Program-made: the position numbers and the translations under genes
Notes under the pieces: generated by a model
The model's input: the letters and a program-made list of their open reading frames with translations, nothing else
What the model was told of the DNA's origin: nothing
Databases searched by the model: none
NCBI GenBank assembly: GCA_021773135.1
Contig: JAJFKP010000036.1
Location: 1-64,000 of the forward strand
DNA: 64,000 bases
Origin: Woeseiaceae bacterium
GTDB taxonomy: Bacteria > Pseudomonadota > Gammaproteobacteria > Steroidobacterales > Woeseiaceae
Reading direction: 5' to 3'
Part shown: in pieces, positions 18,035-27,663 of the stretch
How the letters are laid out: each line of letters begins with the position of its first letter
Numbering within the stretch: the stretch's first letter is position 1

Positions 18035-18631
18035 ATGTCGTTGAAGCAACAGAACCACACTGAACCCCTGCAGGAAGAGCAGATCACCGAAACTGTGCGA
18101 AAGTGGGTTGCGTCGGTTGTTATCGGTCTGAACTGTTGTCCATTTGCCGAACGTGAACTGGACGCAGGTCGTATTCGATTTTCGACCACGGCCGGGCGAT
18201 CGGAAGAAGAGCTATTGGAAGCCCTGCAACTTGAGCTGAATTACCTTAGTGAAAACCCCGCTGTCGAAACGACGCTGCTGGTTCATCCGCTCGTGCTGCA
18301 GGACTTTTTCGACTACAACCAGTTTCTGGATATTGCAGACAGAGTGCTGGTTGAATTGAATCTGGAAGGCGTTTTTCAGATCGCAAGTTTTCACCCGGAT
18401 TACCAGTTTGGCGGAACCCGGGCGGAAGACGCAGAGAATTTCACTAACCGGTCTCCTTATCCCATGTTGCACCTTTTGCGGGAGGAAAGCATAGGACGAG
18501 CGATAGCCAGTTATCCGGATATTGCAGATGTCCCCAAACGCAACATTGCACTAATGAACAGCATGGGTAGCGACAAGCTCAGGGCATTGTTATCCGCCTG
18601 TCACGAGAACAACACAAAATCGACGCAATAG
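18035..18631 (+). CDS. DUF1415 family protein
   Basis: This 198-residue soluble protein matches the DUF1415 family, recognisable from WVASVVIGLNCCPFAEREL near the N-terminus and FHPDYQFGGTRAEDAENFT with NRSPYPMLHLLRE in the middle. The family is common in gammaproteobacteria and has no known biochemical role; the conserved Cys, His and Asp residues could form a metal site. It stands between the rhodanese gene and a convergent SDR gene. No strong ribosome site is visible before the ATG. Confidence 0.85.
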   Translation: MSLKQQNHTEPLQEEQITETVRKWVASVVIGLNCCPFAERELDAGRIRFSTTAGRSEEELLEALQLELNYLSENPAVETTLLVHPLVLQDFFDYNQFLDIADRVLVELNLEGVFQIASFHPDYQFGGTRAEDAENFTNRSPYPMLHLLREESIGRAIASYPDIADVPKRNIALMNSMGSDKLRALLSACHENNTKSTQ

Positions 18632-18660
18632 GTACCGCCGCGTCGGACCGATCAACCTGA

Positions 18661-19467
18661 CTACCAGTCGATGCGTGAGCCGTCGTTGTTCAGAAAGATC
18701 CCGGTCTCCGAGCCATCAATTGACGCAACCACATTCCTGATGCGCTGCGCGCTTTCAGCCGCGGTAATGGTCCCGGGACGGTCAAACTCGAATTCGGTCT
18801 GCCTGCTGGCCTCTTCCAGTGACATGCCACCAGCCTGGTACATCATTCGAGTGCGCACGATACCCGGCATCAACATTGCAACCGTAACGTCCTGGTCCTT
18901 CAGCTGCATCGCAACGGTACGCATTGCCATATTGACGGCCGCCTTACTCGTTGCAAGTATCGGAAAGGGGGTAGGGTTTTCCATTCGCGAAATTGAGCCG
19001 ATAGTGCTGGAGATGACGATTATTTTCTTCTGCTCACTGGCGGCCACGTTCGCGGCGAATGCCTCTGAGACCTTCATCGGTCCAAATACGTTCACCGCCA
19101 TCAGCCGGGCAAAAAGATCCGCGCTGAGGTTGCCCCAATCCTGCCCCGGCCTGCCGCCGAGCAAGCCGGCGTTATTGATCAGCACGTCGATCGGCGTACC
19201 CTCGAGTTTCTTTGCCAACGCAGCGATTTGCGCCATGTCAGTCACGTCCAGCGTTTCAATCGTGACATTCTTCTGTTTCTGCGCCAGTGCCAGAAGTTCC
19301 TCATCGTCGTGAGGGGAGCGACTGGTGGCGATAACATGCCAGCCTTCTGCGGCGTACTGGGTCACCAACTCAAGCCCGATGCCGCGATTGGAGCCGGTCA
19401 CGAGCACGGTTTCAGCGGCCGCGAGACCGCTTAAAGATAAGAGAAAAGCAATGAGAACCAAGCGCAT
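18661..19467 (-). CDS. Short-chain dehydrogenase-like protein with signal peptide and no catalytic Tyr
   Basis: The 268-residue product keeps the Rossmann marks of an SDR: TGSNRGIG near residue 22, NNAG, and VISSTIGSIS. The usual YxxxK reads LATSK (Leu171, Lys175), so the catalytic Tyr is missing. The N-terminus MRLVLIAFLLSLSGLAAAE is a convincing signal peptide. The start at 19467 is supported by AAAAGGAG ten bases upstream; a longer frame is possible but has no such site. An exported SDR is odd because NAD(P) is not expected in the periplasm. It may be a binding or structural protein, or be held at the inner membrane facing the cytoplasm. The lost Tyr argues against normal dehydrogenase activity. 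Confidence 0.82.
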   Translation of the reverse strand: MRLVLIAFLLSLSGLAAAETVLVTGSNRGIGLELVTQYAAEGWHVIATSRSPHDDEELLALAQKQKNVTIETLDVTDMAQIAALAKKLEGTPIDVLINNAGLLGGRPGQDWGNLSADLFARLMAVNVFGPMKVSEAFAANVAASEQKKIIVISSTIGSISRMENPTPFPILATSKAAVNMAMRTVAMQLKDQDVTVAMLMPGIVRTRMMYQAGGMSLEEASRQTEFEFDRPGTITAAESAQRIRNVVASIDGSETGIFLNNDGSRIDW

Positions 19468-19595
19468 TTTAGACGGACTCCTTTTGTACCAACGTAGCAA
19501 AGGAGTCTAGCGTACAGGAAACATCATGGACAGTTGCTGGCACTCCAACTGAGAACCAATGGCCGCCTCGGCGAAGGCACGCAGAGCAGCATCAG

Positions 19596-19778
19596 CTAGT
19601 GGCCCCGGTTCGAGGTCGCACTGTCGTATGGGTCGCAGTTTTCTTCAGTCACAAGTTCAAAAGGATGTGGCTCCACATCACCCATCCACAAATTATGCCC
19701 GATTTCGTCCGTCGTAATACGGGCAGGTCGGCGAATGCGTACGGTGTCACCACTACAGTTATTCGATTCAGTTTGCAT
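19596..19778 (-). CDS. Possible small acidic protein in the gap before the DMT gene
   Basis: The 380-base stretch 19468-19847 holds no clear gene apart from this frame. From the ATG at 19778 it gives 60 residues, with a basic patch RIRRPARITTDE followed by an acidic tail ending NCDPYDSATSNRGH. An upstream in-frame ATG at 19847 touches the DMT stop and would add 23 residues. The composition looks protein-like rather than random, and the frame could be the last gene of the DMT transcript, but I recognise no family and see no strong ribosome site. Confidence 0.4.
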   Translation of the reverse strand: MQTESNNCSGDTVRIRRPARITTDEIGHNLWMGDVEPHPFELVTEENCDPYDSATSNRGH

Positions 19779-19847
19779 GCTTGTGATATCGGCCGTGTGC
19801 CTTTGAGCTTTAACAACAAATTCACAAGACGGCAACGCCGACGGCAA

Positions 19848-20756
19848 TCATGCCTCGTTTGAAGTATTCGTCTTCTTCAAAAACAGACGCCCGTCGATAA
19901 CGACCAGCGCTATTGCGATGATTACCATGCCCGCAATTTCCAAAAGACGCACAGGTTCATCAAGCAAATATGTTCCCAGTAACAGTGCTGTTACCGGCAT
20001 CAGGAATGTCACCAGCATGAGATTCACAGATCCGGCCGAACTCAGGATGCTGAAATAGAGAATGTAAGCCACAGCAGTGGCCAAAACAGCGAGCCCGGTC
20101 ACGGCCAGCCAGGCGTTACCGCTGGCTGCTGCCAGGTGCCCCGGTCCATCGATCATCATGGCCGCAGGAAGCAGCACAACTGCCGACATCGTCACCTGGC
20201 CGGCGGCCGCCACGACTGGTGCGATTCCTGCTGTATGAAAGCGGCGCCCGTATATGCCTGCGAGCGCATACGACAAAGCGGCGAGAAGAATTGCAAGCTG
20301 GCCAACCACCAGGGAATTATTCGAATTCAGGGCTTCCGGGCCGAGCATAATTGCCACACCAACAAAGCCGATGACGAGCCCGGCAACCTTCAGTCCGCCA
20401 ACTTTTTCGGTGCGTATGAACAGCGCAACAACCAGCACGATAAACAATGGCGTAGTTGCATTGAGAATAGAAGCCAGGCCTGCCGTGATCGTCGTTTGCC
20501 CGAATACGATGAGTGAAAACGGTATCACGTTGTTCAAGACGCCCATGACCAGAAACCAGCGCCATGCCTTGATGTCCGAAGGAACCTCATACCCTGATGC
20601 CAGCGCGACAGACCACAAAACCACAGCGGCGATTACCACTCTCGCTGCGACCACGGAAAGAACCGGCAACTCTCGCAGTGCAATTTCATTGAAATAGAAA
20701 GAGCCACCCCATAAAAGCGACAGCACGATCAGCATGAACCAGTCAGATGATTTCAT
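19848..20756 (-). CDS. DMT-superfamily transporter (EamA)
   Basis: The product is about 302 residues with ten predicted transmembrane helices in two EamA repeats. Hallmarks are LSLLWGGSFYFNEIAL in helix 1, NATTPLFIVLVVALFI ending the first repeat and LVTFLMPVTALLLGTYLLDE in the second. The substrate is unknown; relatives export amino acids or metabolites. I place the start at 20756 because AGGG lies six bases before that ATG; a start 26 codons upstream would add a polar, non-membrane head. It follows the flavin oxidoreductase gene on the same strand by 84 bases. Confidence 0.86.
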   Translation of the reverse strand: MKSSDWFMLIVLSLLWGGSFYFNEIALRELPVLSVVAARVVIAAVVLWSVALASGYEVPSDIKAWRWFLVMGVLNNVIPFSLIVFGQTTITAGLASILNATTPLFIVLVVALFIRTEKVGGLKVAGLVIGFVGVAIMLGPEALNSNNSLVVGQLAILLAALSYALAGIYGRRFHTAGIAPVVAAAGQVTMSAVVLLPAAMMIDGPGHLAAASGNAWLAVTGLAVLATAVAYILYFSILSSAGSVNLMLVTFLMPVTALLLGTYLLDEPVRLLEIAGMVIIAIALVVIDGRLFLKKTNTSNEA

Positions 20757-20840
20757 GTTCATCCCTGCAGGCCTTTGAATGGTGCAGGATAGGCGATTCG
20801 CCGGCCGATAATAGCCACTATCGGACGTTGACATCGATGT

Positions 20841-22220
20841 TTACTGAAGCGGCTGCATCTCCTGCAGCACGGTTGGTACAAGTTCGGACACGGTCGGATG
20901 AATGTGCACCGCACGCGATATGACCGTGTAAGGCTTTTTCGCATACATGACATCCAGTAAGCCGTGAATCACCTCGTCGCCGTTCATGCCGAGCATTGCC
21001 GCGCCGAGTATTTCCTCGGTTTCAGCGTCGACCAGAATCTTCATGAAGCCGCGTGTATCACCAAATTCCCGTGCCCGGCCTACGCGAGTCATCATGCGTT
21101 TGCCAATGAGCGCCTTTCGTCCGGACTCACGAACCTCGCGTTCGGTCATGCCTATTCGCCCCAAGGGTGGGTCCGTGTACAGGCCGTAGCTAAGAATCCG
21201 ATCGGATACTTTGCGCGCATCGCCGTCAAACAGGTTGGCCGTGACAATTTCGAAATCGTTGTAGGCGGTATGGGTGAAAGCACCTCGGCCATTGACATCG
21301 CCAAGTGCCCAGATATTCTCCGCGCTTGTCTGCAAGCGGTCATCGACTTCGATGTGGCCGAAACGGTTTACATCGACGCCGGCTTCGTCCAGGCCAAGGT
21401 CATCGGTATTAGGAATACGTCCCACGGCGAACAACATGTGCGACCCTTCAACTTCCTCAAAGTGATCACCACAATCCGCGCGAACAGCAACTCCGGATTT
21501 TGTTTTACGAGCTTCAAGGCATTCAGCCCCCAATCGAAAATTGACGCCTTCGCCTTCCAGTATTTCCTGCACAGTCTTTGCTACATCCTCGTCGTCACGT
21601 CCGATGATGCGCTCGGCCATTTCGACAACAGTCACCTCGCTGCCGAAACGACGATACATCTGCGCGAATTCCAGGCCAATGTAACTGCCACCGATGATGA
21701 TCAGGTGCTGGGGCAGGAAATCAACATCCATAATGCTCGAATTGGTCAGATAGGGAACGGCTTCCAAACCTTCCCAGTCAGGAATCCGTGCCCTGGCGCC
21801 AACATTGATGAATATTCGGTCGGCGTGCAGCGTTTCGCCATTGACCTCAACAGCGGTGGCATGCAGGAAGCGGGCATGTCCCCTGATCAGATCGACGTTT
21901 TCCATGCCGCCAAGCCAATCTGTCACAGCCTGATTCGAGGACCCGGCGATCTCATCCTTACGAGCTTTGACCGCCTGCATATTGACAGCCACACTGCCGT
22001 CAAGTGAAAAGCCGAACGCTGCTCCCTGGCGCGCCATGTGTGCTGCCCTGGCGCTGCCGATAAGCGCTTTCGTCGGTATGCACCCTACATTGACGCAGGT
22101 GCCACCTATTCGAGCACGCTCGATAATCGCGGTCTTCAGGCCTTCGCTGTTCAGGCGCCCCGCAAGTGCCGGGCCCGCCTGGCCGGTACCGATGATAATG
22201 GCGTCAAATTGTTGCTGCAT
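20841..22220 (-). CDS. FAD-dependent pyridine nucleotide-disulfide oxidoreductase
   Basis: This 459-residue class I flavoprotein has IIIGTGQAGPALAGRL for FAD, the redox-active GGTCVNVGCIPTK, a second dinucleotide site in IIIGGSYIGLEFAQM, ALGDVNG for FAD, and the dimer-interface HIHPTVSELVPT with the catalytic His and Glu. It resembles the mercuric-reductase-like and RclA-like branch but lacks the N-terminal HMA domain and any C-terminal Cys pair, so mercury is not its substrate. The true electron acceptor is unknown. It is the first gene of a probable two-gene unit with the DMT transporter. Confidence 0.87.
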   Translation of the reverse strand: MQQQFDAIIIGTGQAGPALAGRLNSEGLKTAIIERARIGGTCVNVGCIPTKALIGSARAAHMARQGAAFGFSLDGSVAVNMQAVKARKDEIAGSSNQAVTDWLGGMENVDLIRGHARFLHATAVEVNGETLHADRIFINVGARARIPDWEGLEAVPYLTNSSIMDVDFLPQHLIIIGGSYIGLEFAQMYRRFGSEVTVVEMAERIIGRDDEDVAKTVQEILEGEGVNFRLGAECLEARKTKSGVAVRADCGDHFEEVEGSHMLFAVGRIPNTDDLGLDEAGVDVNRFGHIEVDDRLQTSAENIWALGDVNGRGAFTHTAYNDFEIVTANLFDGDARKVSDRILSYGLYTDPPLGRIGMTEREVRESGRKALIGKRMMTRVGRAREFGDTRGFMKILVDAETEEILGAAMLGMNGDEVIHGLLDVMYAKKPYTVISRAVHIHPTVSELVPTVLQEMQPLQ

Positions 22221-22301
22221 TTGAGAAACACTACGGCAAATTCAGAATGGTGCCAATGCTTGAACACTCCTGGCGCGGGTCCAGTCCTGGTAACAGTTAC
22301 G

Positions 22302-24503
22302 TCAGGATTTTTCAGCCAGGTTGTTGATGGCGGACTCGATTTCCGATTCCTCGAAAATTCCTATCTCGTTTTCGCCGTTTCTCGGCGGCCAGCCGGACCG
22401 CAGATGCAAATCACGCTGCGGGAATGGAATTTCAATGCCATGTTTTTTCAGCGCGGTTTCCAGCGCCCATAGATAAGCAGCCCTGGTTCGTGTCGGGCGC
22501 CTGGCACCCTGCCGGTTAACCCAGACCAGCAGCAGGAAGTTGAGGCTGTTGTCACCAAACTCAACCAGCCATACATCGGTTTCGCGACTCTTCATGTTGG
22601 TCAGCGTATAGGGAACTTCCTCAGCCGCTTCCATGGCCGCTTTCTTTACCACTTCCTTGTCGCTGCCGTAGGCGACGCCAAACGGGATCCTGACACGCAG
22701 TATGCGTTCACCGAGCGTCCAGTTCGTCAAACGCGTTGTTACGAATTCCGAGTTTGGCACCACGATATCAATATTGTCGTTCGTATTGATCAGCGTACTG
22801 CGAACGTTGATCGCCTTGACGGTTCCGGTGAGGCCCGTGTCGAGTTCGATGTAGTCACCCACTCGAAGCGAATGTTCGAACAGTATGATCAGGCCGGATA
22901 CGAAATTATTTACGATAGACTGCAGGCCAAAACCGATGCCGACACTGAGCGCACCGGCGACCAGTGCAAGATTACTGAAATCAAGACCGATCGACGTGAG
23001 TGCGATGAACAGCGCAAGAATGACGATGGTGTAGTGAGTAAGACGGCCCACTGTGTACATTGACGCCTGCGTGCCGCTGTATTCACTGGCGCTTACGCGA
23101 CGGATGGCCAACTGAATGCCTCGGGACAGCAGCATGGCCAGCGTCAGGATGATGATGACGCGCAGTATGTCGCCACCCGTTACAGGCGTCTCTCCTACAG
23201 AGAACAAGGTTGTGTCTGCGAGACCGGCGACGCGCAGGTAGGCGGTTTTTACAGCCCGACTCATGCTTGCCAGCCACGATCTGAATGCGCCGGAATAGTC
23301 CGCCACCGCGACGTCGACGACCTGCATGAGCAGTTCGAGATCGGCACTTGTTGCTTCCAGATCCGCTATCTTCGCGAGTGTCTGCCGCGCCAATTCGAGG
23401 CGCTGGTCGAGCAGGCGTTCTGCAGTCCGCTCAAGACCGTCGCGATTCTGGCTTTGAACCGCCAGCAACTCGGCTTCCGTATCGCTCTGCCACTCGGGCG
23501 CTCGTTGTTCGATGTCTCTTATCAGCTCCGACCACTCGAGCACCTGGGTTTCGAGCGTGGCAAGATCGACGTCGGTGCCTGTCTTTAATGCAGTCCACCA
23601 GTATTTCGCACTTGAGCGGGCGCGGCGTTCCGCGGCAAGAGCCAGATCTATCTCCGCGGCGATAAACCTTTGCTGCTGCAGCCGATTCTGGGATCGGCCC
23701 TGCGCGGTGTCGGTGTCCAGCGTGCTTGCAGCAACCTGGGCCGATGCCAGGGCTGCTCTCGCCGCCGTTACGGCCGTAGCATCTGCCGCCACGCGCTGTT
23801 CGAGATCGGCAAGTTCCGTGTCACTGCCCGTCGGTGCAAGGCGCTCACGGGCAAGTTCGACACGTTCCCCGGTCGCATCGGCGAAGTCAGTGCCCGCTTC
23901 ATACCGTTCGGTCAGCAACTCAAGGCGCAGAGCCGAGATGGCCTGTACGACGCGCGCCTGCACGAGGCGCAGCGCGAGTAACCAGCGTTCGTCGCCTTCG
24001 GCTGATGCCGTGTATTCCCTGAAGGCAGCGTCGCGTTGCCTCCTTGCACCCGCCAGCGTGCGCTCCTCGCGTTCAACCTCAAGTCGCTCTTCTGTGGCAC
24101 CCGTGCGCGCTTCACGCGCGACAGCAGCGAGCTCCAACAACTCCTCAAGCGAGTAACTGGGCGCCTCCGGCGGCTGGCCTGGCATCGCAACATCTGTAAT
24201 GTCCAGTACATTCAGATAGGCCACAAAATTGTCGCGGACCGTCGCCAGCAGCGACCTCGCGATTTCCTGGTTCTGTACTTCGAGATCTGCAATCTGCGCG
24301 CTGACGACCTCGTCAATTGCAGCAACGCGCGTTTCGACCTGTTCTCGCGGACCCTCGAAGTAGGTCCACCAATCGGATTGCAATGCCTGCAGGTCCGGCG
24401 TCAGAATTTCCTCGACTTCTTCCACGTCCTGGGCAAGCGCATCCGTAAACATGAGCGCACTTGCCAGCAGAATCGAAAATAGTGTCGATCGCCTAGTCAG
24501 CAT
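22302..24503 (-). CDS. Mechanosensitive channel of the MscS family, large form
   Basis: The 733-residue protein begins with a signal peptide (LLASALMFTDALAQD). A long helical, Arg/Glu-rich periplasmic region follows (to about residue 400). Then come membrane helices and the MscS core: GALSVGIGFGLQSIVNNF (pore helix TM3, near residue 520), FEHSLRVGDYIEL, and an alpha/beta C-terminal domain. This layout matches MscK/YbdG-like channels that release solutes on hypo-osmotic shock, with an extended sensor region. No partner gene is adjacent. Confidence 0.88.
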   Translation of the reverse strand: MLTRRSTLFSILLASALMFTDALAQDVEEVEEILTPDLQALQSDWWTYFEGPREQVETRVAAIDEVVSAQIADLEVQNQEIARSLLATVRDNFVAYLNVLDITDVAMPGQPPEAPSYSLEELLELAAVAREARTGATEERLEVEREERTLAGARRQRDAAFREYTASAEGDERWLLALRLVQARVVQAISALRLELLTERYEAGTDFADATGERVELARERLAPTGSDTELADLEQRVAADATAVTAARAALASAQVAASTLDTDTAQGRSQNRLQQQRFIAAEIDLALAAERRARSSAKYWWTALKTGTDVDLATLETQVLEWSELIRDIEQRAPEWQSDTEAELLAVQSQNRDGLERTAERLLDQRLELARQTLAKIADLEATSADLELLMQVVDVAVADYSGAFRSWLASMSRAVKTAYLRVAGLADTTLFSVGETPVTGGDILRVIIILTLAMLLSRGIQLAIRRVSASEYSGTQASMYTVGRLTHYTIVILALFIALTSIGLDFSNLALVAGALSVGIGFGLQSIVNNFVSGLIILFEHSLRVGDYIELDTGLTGTVKAINVRSTLINTNDNIDIVVPNSEFVTTRLTNWTLGERILRVRIPFGVAYGSDKEVVKKAAMEAAEEVPYTLTNMKSRETDVWLVEFGDNSLNFLLLVWVNRQGARRPTRTRAAYLWALETALKKHGIEIPFPQRDLHLRSGWPPRNGENEIGIFEESEIESAINNLAEKS

Positions 24504-24653
24504 TCGTCACCGGTCCCCTGGTGTGTCGGTATTTGTGCATGAATTGAACAAGTTTAAGCTAATAATACAGGCCAGAAGTATGACAACAGATGTCCGCAAA
24601 AAATAGAATGATTCCGGGAATACCGGCAAATGACCTCGGAGCGGGTGCTCCGC

Positions 24654-25229
24654 CTAGGGCAGCTTGTCCAGCATTTCCGTAGCCGACTGCCTTATCTCTG
24701 CGTCCGCACCCATCTGTACGGCATTCGTGAGCGCTGTGCGCGCTGCACCAGTGTTGCCCATCTGGCTGTTCACAAAGCCTAACGTAAGCCAGGTTCTCTG
24801 GTGGGTCGAATCTGCAGCAATACCCTCGTTGAGCCGCTTTAGTGCTTCATCGGAGCGGCCCAGGTAATGTAGCGTGAGGCCGAGATTGTTATAGGTATCC
24901 GCATTGTCGGGCCCGAATTCCAGCAATTTTTCGTACAGATCAGCAGCCTGCTCATACTGTCCATTGGCGAAATAATTGTTGGCCTGGCGTGATAGGTCGA
25001 CCGGGTCCCGCATGTCCGTCTGGCTGGGCACGGAAAGGTTGAACTGTTGCAGGTTCGCCGCAGTGATGTCTTCTGTCCAGCCAGGCCCGCTGTCGGTTAC
25101 CGCAACAGGGCTGCTGCTGATCGGTGTAGCCGGTTCCAGGTAATATTGTCGGGTCAGCGCAAATACTGCCAAACCAAAGGCGACCTGAAAAACCGCCATG
25201 CCAATCCAGAATTTGCTGTCACGAACCAT
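24654..25229 (-). CDS. Membrane-anchored TPR protein
   Basis: The 191-residue protein has one N-terminal transmembrane helix (FWIGMAVFQVAFGLAVFAL). Three TPR repeats follow at about residues 85-185 (ANNYFANGQYEQAADLYEKL, DTYNNLGLTLHYLGRSDEAL, and TWLTLGFVNSQMGNTGAARTA). The start at 25229 is chosen for TAAAGG about ten bases upstream and because the longer frame adds an arginine-rich head. It lies 16 bases after the TonB-receptor gene, so it is the last gene of the ECF/FecR/receptor operon. TPRs suggest a scaffold for that system in the periplasm, but no partner is known. Confidence 0.82.
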   Translation of the reverse strand: MVRDSKFWIGMAVFQVAFGLAVFALTRQYYLEPATPISSSPVAVTDSGPGWTEDITAANLQQFNLSVPSQTDMRDPVDLSRQANNYFANGQYEQAADLYEKLLEFGPDNADTYNNLGLTLHYLGRSDEALKRLNEGIAADSTHQRTWLTLGFVNSQMGNTGAARTALTNAVQMGADAEIRQSATEMLDKLP

Positions 25230-25245
25230 AGCGAGTGTACCTTTA

Positions 25246-27594
25246 CTAGAATTGCCAGATGATGCCAATCGAGGGTATAAGCGGCAACCAGTTTCCCGTA
25301 TTCCGCGAAAGTATCTGCTTGCCGTCACCGTCAGTGACCAGGCGATATTTCGCGCAGCATGGATTCTGCCGGTCATAAAGATTCGAGACTTCCAGAAATG
25401 CCGTTAATTCGCCTTTGGACACGTCGATGCGTCGACTTGCTCTTGCATCGAGTTTATGAAAAGGCGAATGCCTTAATCTGTTTCGCGGCGAAGTTGATGC
25501 CGTCAAACTGGTTGAACCATCCGGATTCGTGATGGAATTGACAAGCAGGTCTGTGCGCGGCCAGCCGGTGTGAACAACACCTGACGCGCTGAAGTTCCAT
25601 TTGTTCCAGTCCCAGCTAAGACCACCATTGATCGTGTTGGTCTGATCCCAGCTGCGCCTTACGTCACCGGCCAGCTGCTCGTCCTTTATTGACGACCAGG
25701 TATAGCTTAGCCACCACAATAATTCCGCTGACTCACTCTCGCCGGAAATTCTGAGTTCTGCACCTTTTGCGACAGCGCCGTCAGTGTCGATGCCCAGGCG
25801 GTCGATCTGCAATTCGGGAATGAGGACCAGCGGGTCGAAGGCGTTTTCGTAGTATGTCATCAGGGACCGATATTTTTTTCGATAGACCTCGACATAGATA
25901 TCAATACCTGTGGACAGTGCATGCGAAATACTGGAGACAAGGTGAGTTGCGCGCTGCGCGGGGAAGAATGACGTTACACCATCCGCTACCTGCAACTCGT
26001 TGATCTCCTGCGCCTGGTAATATCGCCCGCCGCCGAGACGGATCTCAGTGCGATCATTCAGGAAATACAGCAGATTGAAACGCAGACTCGTCTGGTCGTC
26101 ATTCTCCGCAGTGGTGTAGGTTTGCTGGTCCCAGCGAATTCCACCATCGAGTACCAACCGTTCGAAAGGGCGCCACCTGGTCTCAAAATACGCTGCGTAT
26201 TGCCCGCCCGACGGCGCAACCTGGATGTTATTGGCAAGCGTTGCCTGGTTATTCAGAATCTGATCGAATGGCGAAAAAATCTGTAACGACGAGTCGTAGT
26301 CATAGCGGGCGTCCAGGTGCTTCAGGTCCAGGCCAGACCTGACGACCAGCGCATCAGATACTGTCCACCGCCAGTCTTGCCTGAACGACATGTTGCGAAA
26401 CTTGCGTGTCTCCGTGACGTTTCCGGTCAGGACACCAGCAATATCCGCCGAACCAAGCCGGGCGTTGTCGATTGCTGTTGCCGACAAGATGGTTGAACTC
26501 GATAAGTCGCTGGTCCAATCCGTTTCAGCCTTGAGCCATGCGACGCGATTTCTGTATGTCGCGTTGGCTTGTTCGCTGCCATCGATTTCGTTTAGTGAAA
26601 CCTTGTCATACGAAAGCAGCGCGTTGGCACTAAGGTAGGTGTTGTCACCCAGCTCCCAGCCAACGTGTAGTAAGGAATCTTCAAAACTTGGTGATCCGTA
26701 ATCAGGGTTGACGATGTCGGCGACGAGATCGAGATTGCCGCGCCTGCCGGTGATCAGCCAGTCACCATGATCGCTGCCACCGAAACGTCCCATTGACAGC
26801 ACAGACGCACTGTAAAAATTCAGCGCGAGCTCGGTGATTGTTCCCGGCTCGGGCTGTCGCATTGACATATCGATTACGCCGCTCATGCGATCACCATAGC
26901 GCGCCTGATATCCGGCGCTATAGAAGTCAACGCCATCCACTGCATTTTGATCGACAATAGAAGACAGCGCCTGGAAATCTTTCAAGTGAAATGGTTCGTA
27001 CAGCCGCAATCCATCAAACAGGAACAGCTGTTCATTATCGATTCCCCCCCTGACGTGGCTGCGGGCAGAAACGCCGCCGCTGGCGATCCCGGGGAGCCGA
27101 TGAATAGCCCGAACCGCATCATCCGTAACGTCCGGTAACTGTGTGGTCAGCTGGCGTTCGAGGAAAGTATGTGAACCTGCCTGGTCGTACTCAAGGCTAT
27201 ACAAGCTCGAGCTCACGACGATTTCCGTCAATGGTAAATCGATTGCCACCGATTCAATGCCGGCTATCTTAGCTTCGCCGGGATCGGCGTCAGCGCCCTC
27301 GCGCAGCGATCGGATAATGAGGAAGCTTTCGTCGGGACCGTCGGCGAGCGTCAGGCGGTTGGCTTCGAGCGCTTTGCGTAAAGCCGCAATCGGCTTCTGG
27401 GTGTCGGGCTCAAATTCCAGGACGAGTTCGGGCCCGACAAGATCGTTGCTGTATATGATCCGGATATCCTGCTCGATGAGCCAGGCAATAAAGTCAGTGA
27501 CCTGCCTGCCCTGCCATTGGACTTCAGCGGCTGCGGCGCAATGGCAGCACAGCAGCAAAAAGAAAGTGGCCCGAAGACATGGTGGCAGTCGCAT
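25246..27594 (-). CDS. TonB-dependent receptor with N-terminal signalling (STN) domain
   Basis: This 782-residue outer-membrane receptor has a signal peptide, an STN domain at about residues 28-95 (VTDFIAWLIEQDIRIIYSND), a plug near residues 130-245 (ITELPLTEIVVSSSL-like segment then HVRGGIDNEQLFLFDGLRLY) and a beta-barrel ending in Phe. The STN domain is the part that contacts an anti-sigma factor in FecA-type cell-surface signalling. The FecR-like and ECF sigma genes lie just upstream on the same strand, so ligand uptake and gene control are probably linked. The ligand cannot be inferred; siderophore, vitamin or glycan are all open. Confidence 0.87.
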   Translation of the reverse strand: MRLPPCLRATFFLLLCCHCAAAAEVQWQGRQVTDFIAWLIEQDIRIIYSNDLVGPELVLEFEPDTQKPIAALRKALEANRLTLADGPDESFLIIRSLREGADADPGEAKIAGIESVAIDLPLTEIVVSSSLYSLEYDQAGSHTFLERQLTTQLPDVTDDAVRAIHRLPGIASGGVSARSHVRGGIDNEQLFLFDGLRLYEPFHLKDFQALSSIVDQNAVDGVDFYSAGYQARYGDRMSGVIDMSMRQPEPGTITELALNFYSASVLSMGRFGGSDHGDWLITGRRGNLDLVADIVNPDYGSPSFEDSLLHVGWELGDNTYLSANALLSYDKVSLNEIDGSEQANATYRNRVAWLKAETDWTSDLSSSTILSATAIDNARLGSADIAGVLTGNVTETRKFRNMSFRQDWRWTVSDALVVRSGLDLKHLDARYDYDSSLQIFSPFDQILNNQATLANNIQVAPSGGQYAAYFETRWRPFERLVLDGGIRWDQQTYTTAENDDQTSLRFNLLYFLNDRTEIRLGGGRYYQAQEINELQVADGVTSFFPAQRATHLVSSISHALSTGIDIYVEVYRKKYRSLMTYYENAFDPLVLIPELQIDRLGIDTDGAVAKGAELRISGESESAELLWWLSYTWSSIKDEQLAGDVRRSWDQTNTINGGLSWDWNKWNFSASGVVHTGWPRTDLLVNSITNPDGSTSLTASTSPRNRLRHSPFHKLDARASRRIDVSKGELTAFLEVSNLYDRQNPCCAKYRLVTDGDGKQILSRNTGNWLPLIPSIGIIWQF

Positions 27595-27663
27595 GGCGGC
27601 AGTTTAGAGCAACGCCTGCTAGCCACCAATACTTGGCTGCGCCGCTGCGGCCCGAATACTGAA

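Noticed and set aside
23512-24156. 214-codon plus-strand frame
   Set aside because: It is antisense to the coiled region of the MscS gene; long only because that gene is rich in Arg, Ala and Glu codons.
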